Positions 34,378-43,466 of a stretch of 64,000 nucleotides of DNA are shown in pieces. How positions within the stretch are numbered: position 1 is the stretch's first letter; each line of letters begins with the position of its first letter. The DNA is taken from assembly GCF_900100315.1 (NCBI RefSeq), contig NZ_FNFF01000021.1, positions 1-64,000 of the forward strand, read 5' to 3'. A program made the position numbers and the translations under genes. This DNA is from Streptomyces indicus (GTDB taxonomy: Bacteria; Actinomycetota; Actinomycetes; Streptomycetales; Streptomycetaceae). The notes below the pieces were generated by a model. That model searched no databases and had not been told where the DNA came from. It worked only from the letters and a program-made list of their open reading frames with translations.

Positions 34378-35705
34378 CGTATTGGGCGCAGTACGCGTGG
34401 CTCGACCCGGTGGTGGAGCCCGGCGTCGTCCTGGAGGTCTCGGCGGAGGGCCTGCTCTCCGCCGTACGCAAGGGAGTCGAGGAGCCGCCCCCCGGTTCCG
34501 TCGTCCTGCGCGGCCTGACCCTCCCCGGCCTCGCGAACGCCCACTCGCACGCCTTCCACCGGGCGCTGCGCGGCACGGTGCAGGTCGGCTCCGGCACCTT
34601 CTGGACCTGGCGCGAGGTCATGTACCAGGTCGCGTCCCGGCTCACCCCCGAGTCGTACTTCCGGCTCGCGCGGGCCGTGTACGCGGAGATGGCGCTCGCG
34701 GGCGTGACGGTGGTGGGCGAGTTCCACTATCTGCACCACCAGCCGGGCGGACGGCCGTACGACGACCCCAACGCGATGGGGGAGGCGCTGCTCGCGGCGG
34801 CGGGCGAGGCGGGGGTCCGTCTGACGCTGCTCGACACGGCGTACCTGTCCTCCGGCTTCGGCGCCGCCCCCTCCGCGCACCAGCTGCGGTTCTCGGACGG
34901 CTCCGCGGAGGACTGGGCCGCGCGGGTGTCCGGCCTGAAGCCGCGGGACGGCGTGCGCATCGGTGCGGCGATCCATTCCGTACGGGCCGTTCCCGCGGGC
35001 GAGTTGGGGACGGTGGCGGACTGGGCGCGGGCACAGGGCGCACCCCTGCACGTGCACCTGTCGGAACAGACCGCCGAGAACGAGGCCTGCCTGGCGGCGC
35101 ACGGCTGCACGCCGACGCGGCTGCTCGCGGACCACGGGGTGCTCGGCCCCTCGACGACGGGTGTGCACAACACGCACCTGACGCCTGAGGACATCGCACT
35201 CCTCGGCTCGTCCGGCACGGGCACGTGCATGTGCCCGACGACGGAACGCGACCTGGCGGACGGCATCGGTCCGGCGGCCGCGCTCCAGCGCGCGGGCTCG
35301 CCCCTGTCGCTCGGCTCGGATTCCCACGCGGTGATCGACCTCTTCGAGGAGGCGCGCGCGATGGAGCTCAACGAGCGGCTGCGGACGCGGACGCGGGGGC
35401 ACTGGACCGCGGCGGCGCTGCTGCGGGCGGCGTCGGCGGACGGGTACGCGGCGCTGGGCTGGTCGTCGGGTGGCGTCCTCGAGCCGGGTGCGCTGGCCGA
35501 CTTCACGTGTGTGGCGCTGGATTCGGTGCGTACGGCTGGGCCGTTGCCGCGGTTGGGTGCGGAGACTGCGGTGTTCGCGGCGGCTGCTTGTGATGTGCGG
35601 GACACGGTGGTCGGCGGCCGTCAGGTGGTCCGGGACGGGGCCCATGTCTCGGTCCCGGATGTCGCGGGCGAGCTCGCCGCCGCGGTGGCTGAGCTGCGCG
35701 GCTGA
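34368..35705 (+). CDS. hutF: Formimidoylglutamate deiminase (HutF)
   Basis: This 445-residue amidohydrolase-superfamily enzyme has the metal-binding [15 protein letters not shown], the HHQ region in [26 protein letters not shown] and [15 protein letters not shown]. It converts N-formimidoyl-glutamate to N-formylglutamate and ammonia in the five-step histidine pathway. GTG 34368 has GGAGG seven bases upstream and overlaps the amidohydrolase gene by 10 bp, indicating coupled translation. Confidence 0.9.
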   Translation: MSVTYWAQYAWLDPVVEPGVVLEVSAEGLLSAVRKGVEEPPPGSVVLRGLTLPGLANAHSHAFHRALRGTVQVGSGTFWTWREVMYQVASRLTPESYFRLARAVYAEMALAGVTVVGEFHYLHHQPGGRPYDDPNAMGEALLAAAGEAGVRLTLLDTAYLSSGFGAAPSAHQLRFSDGSAEDWAARVSGLKPRDGVRIGAAIHSVRAVPAGELGTVADWARAQGAPLHVHLSEQTAENEACLAAHGCTPTRLLADHGVLGPSTTGVHNTHLTPEDIALLGSSGTGTCMCPTTERDLADGIGPAAALQRAGSPLSLGSDSHAVIDLFEEARAMELNERLRTRTRGHWTAAALLRAASADGYAALGWSSGGVLEPGALADFTCVALDSVRTAGPLPRLGAETAVFAAAACDVRDTVVGGRQVVRDGAHVSVPDVAGELAAAVAELRG

Positions 35706-35715
35706 GATTTCCCCT

Positions 35716-35891
35716 ACCCGCCCCTTCCCGAAACCGGGGCTCCGCCCCGGACCCCGCATCCGAGCTTCGCTCGGATCTGCTCAAGCGCCGCAGGGGCTGA
35801 ACCTTCAGCCCGTCCGGCGTTTGAGGACGAGCGCGTTCAGCGCGAAAAGGGGGTCTGGGGGCGGAGCCCCAGTTTCGGGAAGGGGCGGGGT
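35716..35891. repeat. Streptomyces-type intergenic palindromic repeat
   Basis: Left arm acccgccccttcccgaaacc... and right arm ...gtttcgggaaggggcggggt form a long imperfect inverted repeat of about 40 bp per arm. The centre contains tccgagcttcgctcgga and gccgcaggggctgaacctt. I recall this family (with cgtccggcgtttgaggacga) as common between Streptomyces genes. It separates hutF from hutI and could act as a terminator or processing site. Confidence 0.75.
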
Positions 35892-35925
35892 GGGGGAGAA
35901 GAACGAATCCCACGGAGAGGGACAC

Positions 35926-37116
35926 ATGACGACCACCGTCATCACCAACATCGGGAACCTGGTCACCAACGACCCCGACCGCGGCACCGGCCCCCTGGGC
36001 CAGATCCAGGACGCCGCCGTCGTGGTCGACGACGCGACCGGGACCGTCGCCTGGGTGGGCCCCGCGGCCGAGGCCCCCGCCGCCGACGCCGCCCACGACG
36101 CCGAGGGCCGCGCGGCCATCCCCGGCTTCGTGGACTCCCACTCCCACCTCGTCTTCGCGGGCGACCGCACCCAGGAGTTCAACGCCCGTATGGAGGGCCG
36201 GAGTTACGAGGCGGGCGGCATCCGGACGACCGTCCGCGCCACCCGCGCCGCCACCGACGAGGAGCTCGAGGCCAACCTCGTACGCCATCTCGACGAGGCC
36301 CTGCGCCAGGGCACCACCACCTTCGAGACCAAGTCCGGCTACGGGCTCACCACCGAGGACGAAGCCCGCGCCCTGCGCATCGCGAGCGCGCACACCGACG
36401 AGGTCACCTACCTCGGGGCGCACATCGTCAGCCCCGACTACGCCGAGGACCCCGCCGCCTACGTGGACCTCGTCACCGGCGAGATGCTCGACGCCTGTGC
36501 CCCGTACGCCCGTTGGGTAGATGTCTTCTGCGAGAACGGCGCCTTCGACGGCGACCAGGCCCGCGCCATCCTCACCGCGGGCCAGGCCAAGGGCCTCATG
36601 GCGCGCGTGCACGCCAACCAGCTCACGTACGGCCCCGGCGTACAGCTGGCCGTCGAGCTCGACGCCGCGAGCGCCGACCACTGCACCCACCTCACCGACG
36701 AGGACGTGGCCGCGCTCGCGAGCGGCAACACCGTCGCGACGCTGCTGCCGGGCGCCGAGTTCTCCACGCGCGCCCAGTGGCCCGACGCCCGCCGCCTCCT
36801 CGACGCCGGGGTCACGGTCGCGCTGTCCACGGACTGCAACCCCGGCTCCTCGTACACCTCCTCGATGCCGTTCTGCCTCGCCCTCGCGGTGCGCGACATG
36901 CGGATGACCCCGGACGAGGCGCTCTGGTCCGCGACCGCGGGCGGCGCACAGGCCCTGCGCCGCACGGACGTGGGCCGCCTGGCCCCGGGAGCCCGCGCGG
37001 ACCTGGCGCTCCTCGACGCCCCCAGCCACGTCCACCTCGCCTACCGCCCCGGCGTACCGCTGGTGTCGCGGGTGTGGCGGCGCGGGCGGGCCGTCCGGGG
37101 GCGGCGCCTGGGCTAG
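35926..37116 (+). CDS. hutI: Imidazolonepropionase
   Basis: This 396-residue amidohydrolase has [16 protein letters not shown] (metal-binding HxH), [41 protein letters not shown] and [16 protein letters not shown]. It hydrolyses imidazolonepropionate to formimidoylglutamate, the substrate of HutF. ATG 35926 follows GGAGAGGGACAC. A 220-bp gap with a palindromic repeat separates it from hutF. A convergent gene begins 37 bp after the stop without a clear terminator. Confidence 0.96.
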   Translation: MTTTVITNIGNLVTNDPDRGTGPLGQIQDAAVVVDDATGTVAWVGPAAEAPAADAAHDAEGRAAIPGFVDSHSHLVFAGDRTQEFNARMEGRSYEAGGIRTTVRATRAATDEELEANLVRHLDEALRQGTTTFETKSGYGLTTEDEARALRIASAHTDEVTYLGAHIVSPDYAEDPAAYVDLVTGEMLDACAPYARWVDVFCENGAFDGDQARAILTAGQAKGLMARVHANQLTYGPGVQLAVELDAASADHCTHLTDEDVAALASGNTVATLLPGAEFSTRAQWPDARRLLDAGVTVALSTDCNPGSSYTSSMPFCLALAVRDMRMTPDEALWSATAGGAQALRRTDVGRLAPGARADLALLDAPSHVHLAYRPGVPLVSRVWRRGRAVRGRRLG

Positions 37117-37153
37117 TCCCGGCCGTCCGGGCCCGGCGGTGGTCCCGCACGCG

Positions 37154-38782
37154 TCACACGGGCTCCAGGCCCGCCCGCCACCGCTGGTCCGCCGCGCCCG
37201 AGACCGGCTCCAGGCTCACCTGCGAGCCGTGCGCCGTGACCGCGTGGTCGAGCTGAATGACCGGGCGGATCGTGCCGCTCGCGTCCACCGTGAACCACAG
37301 GTTGCGCGTGCCCCGGTCCAGGGAGGAGCACTTCCAGATGCCCACGCCGCTGTAGGTGTCGCCGCGGGTGTCCAGGCAGTAGTCCGGGTCCGCGTGCGAG
37401 ACGATCACGCCGCGGTTGGCGTCCAGGCGCCAGCGCTGGGTGTCGGAGGGGCCGCAGGGCTCGGCGACGACATCGGTGTCGTTGCGGAAGTCCCCGTCCT
37501 CGACGGTGAGGCAGCGGCCGTTGCCCGCGCTCACCACCTGGGTGAACCGGCCGTCCTGCAAGGCCGGTTGAGGTGCGGGGGGCTTCCTGGTCGGCGAAGG
37601 CGCCGGCTTCTTCGGGGACTTCGAGGACTTCGTGGGAGAGGGGGTCGGCGAGGGCGACGCGCTCGGCGACGCGGTGACCGTGACCGTGGCGGAGGGGACG
37701 GGTGCGGGCGGCAGCGCGACGTCGTCGCGACCGTGCCCCTCGTCCGGATCACCACTGGTGAGAGCGAAGAGCAGCAGCGGGGCGACGGCGATCCCGAGCG
37801 CGGCGGAGCCGAGCATCACGCGGCGTGAGGGCAGCCAACTCGGTGGCGGGGTCGAGGAGTTGACCGAGGCGTTACGGGTGCGGAGGGGCTGCGCCGCAGA
37901 ATCCGGGGCCGGGGCACGGTGTGCGGCCCGCCCTCGTACAGCACGTGCCGCGGGCCCCCGAGCCTCCGGCCGCACCCCCGCGTACCCCGCACCCACCTGG
38001 GGCAGCAGCCCTTGCGCCAGCGTCTCGCGGGGCGCGCCGGCCAGGCTTCGCAGCTGGGTGTGGGCGCGGCGGCAGCAGGGGCAGTCGGCGAGGTGCTGCT
38101 CCAGGTCGGCGCTGTGGCGCGGGTTCTCAGGGCTCGTCGCGTTCTCGATCAGGCGCGCGTAGCCCTGGCACTGCGCCTCGCCGTGCCGGGCGAGGTACGT
38201 GCGCAGGAACGCGCGGCGCAGCGCGCCCAGGCAGGTGTCGCGTGCGGCGCGGACATCGCCCGCCGAGGCGCCGAGGAACACCGCCACCCGGTCGTCCGGC
38301 TCCCCGTCCACCAACGCGTACCAGAGCACCGCCTGCGTGCGGACCGGCAGTGTGCGCAGGGCGCCGAGCAGCACCGGCGGCTCGTCCTCGCCCGGCGTGA
38401 ACTGCGCGGAGAGCCGGGCGGCGCGCTCGTCGCCCGCCCAGGCGCGCGCAGCCCGGTGGACCAGGAGCAGCAGATGGTGCCGTAACGCCCCCGGAGCCGC
38501 GACCCCGCGCGCCGCCTCCTCGGCGGCGAGGGAGAGCGCCTGGCTCACCAGCCGGCGGGCCGCCGCGTCGTCGGTGGTGCACAGCCGGGCGTACGGCGTG
38601 AGGAACGCGCCGTGCCGCAGCCGGAGTTCGCGCAGTGCGGGGTACGCCGTGGCGGTGTCGCGGCCGAGCAAGGCGGTGAGCTCCGCGTCCGACAGCCCTG
38701 CGTGCGGCGGGAGTTGGGCGTCGGCGCCCAGGGTGCCCTCCGGCGCCCCGCCGTCTCCCGCGCGGCTCTCGTGCTGCGACAT
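37154..38782 (-). CDS. Sigma-like domain/zinc anti-sigma motif/TM/ricin-B lectin fusion, contains a TTA codon
   Basis: This 542-residue protein combines several parts. Residues about 30-200 look like a degenerate ECF sigma factor (ARRLVSQALSLAAEEAARG; VLWYALVDGEPDDRVAVFLG). A zinc anti-sigma motif H230-x3-C234-x2-C237 follows (LEQHLADCPCCRRAH). A membrane helix lies near 320-342, then a Ser/Pro/Thr linker, then an extracellular ricin-type lectin (about 405-542) with Q/N-x-W motifs (DTQRWRL, NLWFTV, DQRWRAG). It may link sugar or wall binding outside to transcription inside. Codon 100 is TTA, so translation should depend on bldA. A possible promoter, TTTCGC-N16-TACGAT, lies at 38899-38872. GAGGAGG precedes the ATG. 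It is convergent with hutI. Confidence 0.85.
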   Translation of the reverse strand: MSQHESRAGDGGAPEGTLGADAQLPPHAGLSDAELTALLGRDTATAYPALRELRLRHGAFLTPYARLCTTDDAAARRLVSQALSLAAEEAARGVAAPGALRHHLLLLVHRAARAWAGDERAARLSAQFTPGEDEPPVLLGALRTLPVRTQAVLWYALVDGEPDDRVAVFLGASAGDVRAARDTCLGALRRAFLRTYLARHGEAQCQGYARLIENATSPENPRHSADLEQHLADCPCCRRAHTQLRSLAGAPRETLAQGLLPQVGAGYAGVRPEARGPAARAVRGRAAHRAPAPDSAAQPLRTRNASVNSSTPPPSWLPSRRVMLGSAALGIAVAPLLLFALTSGDPDEGHGRDDVALPPAPVPSATVTVTASPSASPSPTPSPTKSSKSPKKPAPSPTRKPPAPQPALQDGRFTQVVSAGNGRCLTVEDGDFRNDTDVVAEPCGPSDTQRWRLDANRGVIVSHADPDYCLDTRGDTYSGVGIWKCSSLDRGTRNLWFTVDASGTIRPVIQLDHAVTAHGSQVSLEPVSGAADQRWRAGLEPV

Positions 38783-39044
38783 CCGCTGCCCTCCTCGGCT
38801 GCTGCGGTCACCGGCGGCACCAGGACATACGCCCGCCCAGCGGCGGCGTACCGGCGAGTATGCGAGCGTCCATCGTAGGGAGGAGTGGCGGTTGCGAAAG
38901 ATGTTTCCCGGGGTAACTGCCAGTGGATCATGGCGAGTTGGGCACCGCTCGGCCGAGCGGACCGAAGGGGGGCGTCCTCGAACGGCCGGAGGCGCCCCCC
39001 GCCGAGCTCGGGGAGCGCCTCCGGAAAGCCTGGAAGTGCGCGCG

Positions 39045-39995
39045 TCACTCCTCGACCGTGAGCCCCTTGCGCAGCCGTACGAGCGTGCGCGAGAGCAGCC
39101 GGGAGACGTGCATCTGGGAGATGCCGAGCTCCTCGCCGATCTCGGACTGCGTCATGTTGGCCACGAAGCGCAGCGAGAGGATCTTGCGGTCGCGCGCGGG
39201 CAGCGAAGCGATCAGCGGCTTCAGGGACTCGACGTACTCGATGCCTTCGAGTCCGTGGTCCTCGTAGCCGATGCGGTCCGCGAGCGCACCCTCGGAGTCG
39301 TCCTCCTCGGGCTGGGCGTCGAGCGAGCTCGCGGTGTACGCGTTGCTGGCCGCCATGCCCTCGACGACCTCGTCCTTGCCGATGCCGAGCCGCTCGGCCA
39401 GCTCGCCCACGGTGGGCGCGCGGTCGAGCTCCTGGGCGAGCGCGTCCCCGGCCTTGGCGAGGTCGAGACGCAGCTCCTGCAGCCGGCGCGGTACGCGCAC
39501 GGACCAGGAGGTGTCGCGGAAGAAGCGCTTGATCTCGCCGACGATGGTAGGCATCGCGAAAGTCGGGAACTCGACTCCGCGGCTGAGCTCGAACCGGTCG
39601 ATCGCCTTGATCAGGCCGATGGTGCCGACCTGGATGATGTCCTCCATCGGTTCGCTGCGCGAACGGAACCGGGCGGCGGCGAACTTCACGAGGGCGAGGT
39701 TGAGTTCCACGAGCGTGTTGCGGACGTACGCGTACTCGTGGGTGCCTTCCTCGAGGGTCTCGAGGCGGGCGAAGAGAGTCTTGGACAGGGCCCGCGCATC
39801 CTGCGGGGCCACCTCGTCGTAGGGCGGGATCTCGGGCAGGTCCAGGAGATCCGCGAGCTCCTCACCGGTCTCCGCGGCGGTCGTGGGGTCCGCCGTGGCC
39901 CGGGGGGCAGGTACATGGGGGTCGGTGTCGAACTGGTCCGGTGGGGGTGTCGACGTCGCATTACGGGTAGGCGATGCGTCGAGCCGGGGTGACAT
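39045..39995 (-). CDS. SigB/F/G-family RNA polymerase sigma factor (SigI-like)
   Basis: This 316-residue group 3 sigma factor has region 2 (NLALVKFAAARFRSRSEPME; DIIQVGTIGLIKAIDRFE), region 3 (APTVGELAERLGIGKDEVVE) and region 4 (LPARDRKILSLRFVANMTQS; EIGEELGISQMHVSRLLSR). A 70-residue disordered extension precedes region 2. ATG 39995 has GGAGG five bases upstream and is preferred to 40007 or 40019. Divergent genes encode an antagonist and an anti-sigma kinase, recalling the S. coelicolor sigI locus and a partner-switch stress response. Confidence 0.92.
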   Translation of the reverse strand: MSPRLDASPTRNATSTPPPDQFDTDPHVPAPRATADPTTAAETGEELADLLDLPEIPPYDEVAPQDARALSKTLFARLETLEEGTHEYAYVRNTLVELNLALVKFAAARFRSRSEPMEDIIQVGTIGLIKAIDRFELSRGVEFPTFAMPTIVGEIKRFFRDTSWSVRVPRRLQELRLDLAKAGDALAQELDRAPTVGELAERLGIGKDEVVEGMAASNAYTASSLDAQPEEDDSEGALADRIGYEDHGLEGIEYVESLKPLIASLPARDRKILSLRFVANMTQSEIGEELGISQMHVSRLLSRTLVRLRKGLTVEE

Positions 39996-40149
39996 GGTGT
40001 CCTCCATCGTTCTCGGCATATGGCTGCCGATGCCAATACGTGCACTGCGGTGTGCGGCGCCTCCGAAGCCGGCCGTCGTGAACAGGTCTTCTTCTAGGCC
40101 TACCCGTTTCCCTCACCCCGTTGCAAGTGCGGTTTAGACCAATTTGCCC

Positions 40150-40173
40150 GGTTCCGCGAGGAACTTCGGGTAC
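40150..40173 (+). promoter_or_regulatory. SigB-type promoter for the antagonist gene
   Basis: ggtt-N14-gggtac matches the SigB-family consensus GNNT-N14-16-GGGTA(C/T) of Streptomyces and lies 71 bp before the antagonist ATG. It suggests that the adjacent sigma factor or a relative drives its own regulators. Confidence 0.6.
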
Positions 40174-40243
40174 CCCGGCGCGTACGGAAGGCGTATGTTC
40201 AGAGGGGTCATCCACCAGCTAGGGACAGCGGAAGAGGAGCGGC

Positions 40244-40612
40244 ATGGACCGCGGCACGGTCGGCAGCGCACACAGGGGCCGGCTTCAGGTCGGCGTGCGG
40301 CGCGAGGGTGCGAGCGCCGTCTTCTCGCCTGCGGGTGAGCTCGATCACCACACCGCGGATCTGCTGCGCGAGCCGCTGGAGCAGGCCGTCGACGAGGGTG
40401 TGACCAGGCTCGTCGTGGACTGCTCGCGCTTGGAGTTCTGCGACTCCACCGGGCTCAATGTGCTGCTCGGCGCCCGTCTGAAGGCCGAGGCCGAAGGGGG
40501 CGGGGTGCACCTCGCCGGGATGCAGCCGGTGGTGGCCAGGGTCTTCGAGATCACGGGAGCGGAGGCGGTCTTCACCGTGCATCCCACCCTCGAGGAAGCG
40601 CTCGTGGAGTGA
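40244..40612 (+). CDS. Anti-sigma factor antagonist (STAS domain)
   Basis: This 122-residue STAS protein has FSPAGELDHHTADLLREPLE, RLVVDCSRLEFCDSTGLNVL with the phosphorylatable Ser68 in CDSTG, and GVHLAGMQPVVARVFEITG. Unphosphorylated, such proteins bind the anti-sigma kinase and free the sigma factor. It lies divergent from the sigma gene and upstream of the anti-sigma gene, and is preceded by a SigB-type promoter. Confidence 0.92.
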   Translation: MDRGTVGSAHRGRLQVGVRREGASAVFSPAGELDHHTADLLREPLEQAVDEGVTRLVVDCSRLEFCDSTGLNVLLGARLKAEAEGGGVHLAGMQPVVARVFEITGAEAVFTVHPTLEEALVE

Positions 40613-40843
40613 CGCGTCACAGCCGCCGTTATCTCTGTGTGGCCACGCTGTGACCATTGCGTAACCGGGGTCACACTTTCCGCGCACAGAAAGCGGGTGT
40701 TCGTCCGGTCCGGGCGGGCAGGAGACGCATCGGAACCGTTGGATGCGGCGCGATGTCACAACAAGCGCGATGACAGAACAAGAACGGTCGGGGCCCAGGC
40801 CCCGCAGGAACTACGACTGGTGAATCGGTGAGGTGAAGCGCTG

Positions 40844-41338
40844 ATGAGCACCACCCGGCCCCTCTCGCCGGGCGACCGCGGTCCGGAGTCCGGTGCCGCC
40901 GGCCCGGGCCCGGATGCTGCGCCCGCCTCCCGTCAGGTGCGCCGGCTGAGCCTCGTGGGCCAGAGCGGCGTCGTGCCCCTTGCGCGCGACTTCACCCGGC
41001 AGGCGCTGCACGAGTGGGGCTGGCTGCCAGCGGCCACCGCCGACCGCCGTGCCGCCGCCGAGGACGTGCTCCTGGTCGTCTCCGAGCTGGTCACCAACGC
41101 GTGCCTGCACGCCGAGGGCGCGCGCGAGCTGTGGATCGGCTCCGACGGCAAGGTCCTGCGCCTTGAGGTCTCGGACCAGGGTGCGGGCAATCCCGCGCCG
41201 CGCACCCCGCACCGCGCCGGCCGCCCCGGTGGCCACGGCATGTTCATCGTCCAACGCCTCTGCCTCGACTGGGGAGTTGTCCGTACGCCGGGTGCGGCGG
41301 GCAAGACGGTGTGGGCGGAACTCGCCGCGCCTGCCTAG
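40844..41338 (+). CDS. Anti-sigma regulatory factor, RsbW-type HATPase
   Basis: This 164-residue GHKL ATPase has the N-box in EDVLLVVSELVTNACLHAEG, the G1 box DQGAGNP and the G2 box GRPGGHGMFIVQRL. The first 35 residues are disordered. The expected role is to bind the sigma factor and phosphorylate the STAS antagonist encoded 231 bp upstream. The ATG at 40844 follows GAGGTGAAG. The gap 40613-40843 contains gctgtgaccattgcgtaacc, which may be a second promoter region. Confidence 0.9.
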   Translation: MSTTRPLSPGDRGPESGAAGPGPDAAPASRQVRRLSLVGQSGVVPLARDFTRQALHEWGWLPAATADRRAAAEDVLLVVSELVTNACLHAEGARELWIGSDGKVLRLEVSDQGAGNPAPRTPHRAGRPGGHGMFIVQRLCLDWGVVRTPGAAGKTVWAELAAPA

Positions 41339-41680
41339 CGAAGTGCTTCGTCCCGCGTCGCTGCTACACGTCGTCCCGCCTCGCGCTACGTATCGTCCCG
41401 CCCCGCCGAATCACCTCATCCGCATCACGCCCCCCGCCCGCGCGTACGTCCGGGCGGTGTCCTCCGGTGCGCGAATCGAACCCTTTTCCGTCCGAAATCT
41501 CCCGTCGGCGAGCCCGTTTGCGCAGGTCGGAGACCTCCATCAAACCGCCTCGTTGTTTGTCTTCCCATGTCTTGGCCCCGGGCGTACCTTGAGCGCCCAA
41601 TCTGATGTGCCGTCAGTAACCTTCAGGGGCCTGGCCCTTGGAGCCGGCGGCCTTCACTCCCGGCATGAGGGGAACTCGAG
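41339..41680. other. 342-bp non-coding region before the surface-protein cluster
   Basis: No supported gene. It begins with repeats of cgtcccgc (41348-41405) and ends with a palindrome ctgatg-tgc-cgtcag at 41602-41616, 65 bp before the first surface-protein start, where the promoter of the cluster should lie. Confidence 0.5.
41602..41616. promoter_or_regulatory. Inverted repeat ctgatg-tgc-cgtcag
   Basis: A 6-3-6 inverted repeat with one mismatch, similar to the perfect ctgacg-ggg-cgtcag beside bldA. It lies in the promoter region of the LPQTG gene. Confidence 0.4.
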
Positions 41681-42385
41681 GTGTCGTACCAGAAAAGCGC
41701 CGCCGCGCTTCTAGCCGCGGCCTTGGCCGGCTCGGCGGTACTGCTGGCCGCCCCCGCAGCCCACGCCACCGTGGTGGACGTCAATTACGACTGCAAGACG
41801 CCGATCGGACCGAAGAGCGCGGTCTCGCCGGTCGACATCAAGGCCGAGAAGAGCGGCAGCGGCTACAAGCTCACGGTGACCTTCAACAAGGGCGTCTCGT
41901 CCAGCCCGGTCGCCCTGCCCAAGGGCGTCATGAAGCCCAGCATCGACATCAAGCTCGGCGGTGCGGAGAGCGGCACCGTCAAGGCCACGGCGGGCGGCAA
42001 CCCGGCGGACATCCCCGCCAACTCGCCGATCAAGATCCACCCGATGACGGCCACGTACACGCCGAAGGGCAGCGGCAAGGTCACCTTCAGCGCGGGCACG
42101 CTCACCATCTCGGCGATGCAGACCACCACGACCTGCACGCCCAAGAACAACCCCAAGCCCTCCCTCGAACTCGACGTCAAGGGCTCGGGCGGCGGCGCGG
42201 GATCGGCCACCGACGGCGGCACGGGCGGGGACGCGGCGGCCGCGCCGGACGGCGGCTCCGAGCTGCCGCAGACCGGCCCCGAGGACTCCGCGCTCGCCCT
42301 CGGCACCCTCGGCGGCACGGTGCTGCTCGTCGGCGCGGGCGGTGTGCTGTGGCTGACCCGGCGCAACCAAGCGGTGCGCCGGTAG
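41681..42385 (+). CDS. LPQTG sortase substrate, first gene of the surface cluster
   Basis: This 234-residue protein starts at GTG 41681 (GAGGGGAA upstream) with a signal peptide ending PAAHA. One all-beta domain (about 29-167) begins VDVNYDCKTPIGP and ends CTPKNNPKPSLELDV; its two cysteines probably form a disulfide. A Gly/Ala/Asp linker precedes LPQTG at 195-199, a hydrophobic helix and RRNQAVRR. The domain is homologous to the second domain of the LAETG protein at 44644 (for example LTVTFNKGVSSSPVALPKGV against LTVSTAKGVMDSPAALPAGA). Ligand unknown. Confidence 0.85.
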   Translation: MSYQKSAAALLAAALAGSAVLLAAPAAHATVVDVNYDCKTPIGPKSAVSPVDIKAEKSGSGYKLTVTFNKGVSSSPVALPKGVMKPSIDIKLGGAESGTVKATAGGNPADIPANSPIKIHPMTATYTPKGSGKVTFSAGTLTISAMQTTTTCTPKNNPKPSLELDVKGSGGGAGSATDGGTGGDAAAAPDGGSELPQTGPEDSALALGTLGGTVLLVGAGGVLWLTRRNQAVRR

Positions 42386-42485
42386 GTCTGATCGGTACGC
42401 CCGGTCCGTCCGATCGGCACGTCCGGTCGGCCGGACCGGTCCGCCCGGTCAACGCGCCCGCACAGCACCGCACTTGGAGCCGCCG

Positions 42486-43466
42486 ATGCACCCCGGTCAC
42501 CGTTTCGCCGCCGTATGCCTGCTCGCAGCCGTGGGCCTCGCCGGCCTGCCCGCGGGCGGCGCGGCGGCGTACGCGGCCGACGACGACCCTTCCTGGTCCG
42601 TGGCCCCGTCCTCCGGCAGCGGCACGCGCCCCGCGGAGGACGGCCGCCCGTACTTCTACATGGAGGGGGCGCCGGGCGCCGTCCTGGAGGACACCGTCGC
42701 GGTGACCAACCCGGGCGACAAGCCGGCCACGGTGAAGCTGCGCGCCGCGGAGGCGTACAACCGCGCCGACGGCTCCTTCGCCGTACGGGACTCCCGCGGG
42801 GAGGCCCGGCCGCACGGCGCCGGCGGCTGGCTGAGCTTCGCCGACGACGAGGTGCGGATACCGGCGCGCACCCGGGCCGAGGTGCCGTTCACCGTGGCGG
42901 TGCCGGACGGCGCGACGCCCGGCGACCATCCGGCCGCGCTCATCGCCGAGATGGACGGCAGGAAGGCGGGCGTGCGGGTGCATCTGCGGGTGAGCGGCCC
43001 GACGCTGTCGGCGGTGACGGTCGAGGACGTGACGATCGAGGGCGACTCCATCTCGTACGCCCTGGTCAACCGCGGCAATACGGTGCTCACGCCGAAGCTC
43101 GCCGTGCGCGCCGACGGCCTCTTCGGCGAGGTGCTCGACCGCGCGGCGCGGACGCTGCCGGTGGAGCTGCTGCCCGGCCGCAAGGTGACGCTGCGCGAGC
43201 CCTGGACCGACCGCCCGGCCTTCGATTCGGTACGGGTGGAGCTCACCGTCTCCGCGGACGGCGCCGCCGCCGACAGCGAGGCGGCCGAGCTGCGCATCGT
43301 GCCCTGGGCGGCCGTGGCGGGCGGCGGCGCGCTCTTCGCGGGCTTCGCCGGGCTCGCGGTCTTCACCGTACGGCGCAGACGCGCGGCCGCCGCGTTCGCG
43401 GCAGAGCTCCAACCGCAGGACGGAGAGCGGGAGTTGGTTTCCGCAGGGACGGGAGAGAAGCAGTGA
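42486..43466 (+). CDS. Secreted, membrane-anchored protein with DUF916-like domains
   Basis: This 326-residue protein has a signal peptide (MHPGHRFAAVCLLAAVGLAG). The Ig-like extracytoplasmic region (PSWSVAPSSGSG; DTVAVTNPGDKPATVKLRA; LSFADDEVRIPARTRAEVPF) resembles the DUF916 part of WxL-interacting proteins. One membrane helix (VPWAAVAGGGALFAGFAGLA) and a short cytoplasmic tail end it. Such proteins in Firmicutes help assemble peptidoglycan-bound surface complexes; here the domain call is by pattern only. ATG 42486 follows GGAG; the next gene overlaps by GTGA. Confidence 0.75.
   Translation: MHPGHRFAAVCLLAAVGLAGLPAGGAAAYAADDDPSWSVAPSSGSGTRPAEDGRPYFYMEGAPGAVLEDTVAVTNPGDKPATVKLRAAEAYNRADGSFAVRDSRGEARPHGAGGWLSFADDEVRIPARTRAEVPFTVAVPDGATPGDHPAALIAEMDGRKAGVRVHLRVSGPTLSAVTVEDVTIEGDSISYALVNRGNTVLTPKLAVRADGLFGEVLDRAARTLPVELLPGRKVTLREPWTDRPAFDSVRVELTVSADGAAADSEAAELRIVPWAAVAGGGALFAGFAGLAVFTVRRRRAAAAFAAELQPQDGERELVSAGTGEKQ

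Noticed and set aside
41364-41600. Minus-strand 78-codon frame in the gap before the surface cluster
   Set aside because: No ribosome-binding site, no recognisable motif, and it is antisense to the expected promoter of the LPQTG gene.
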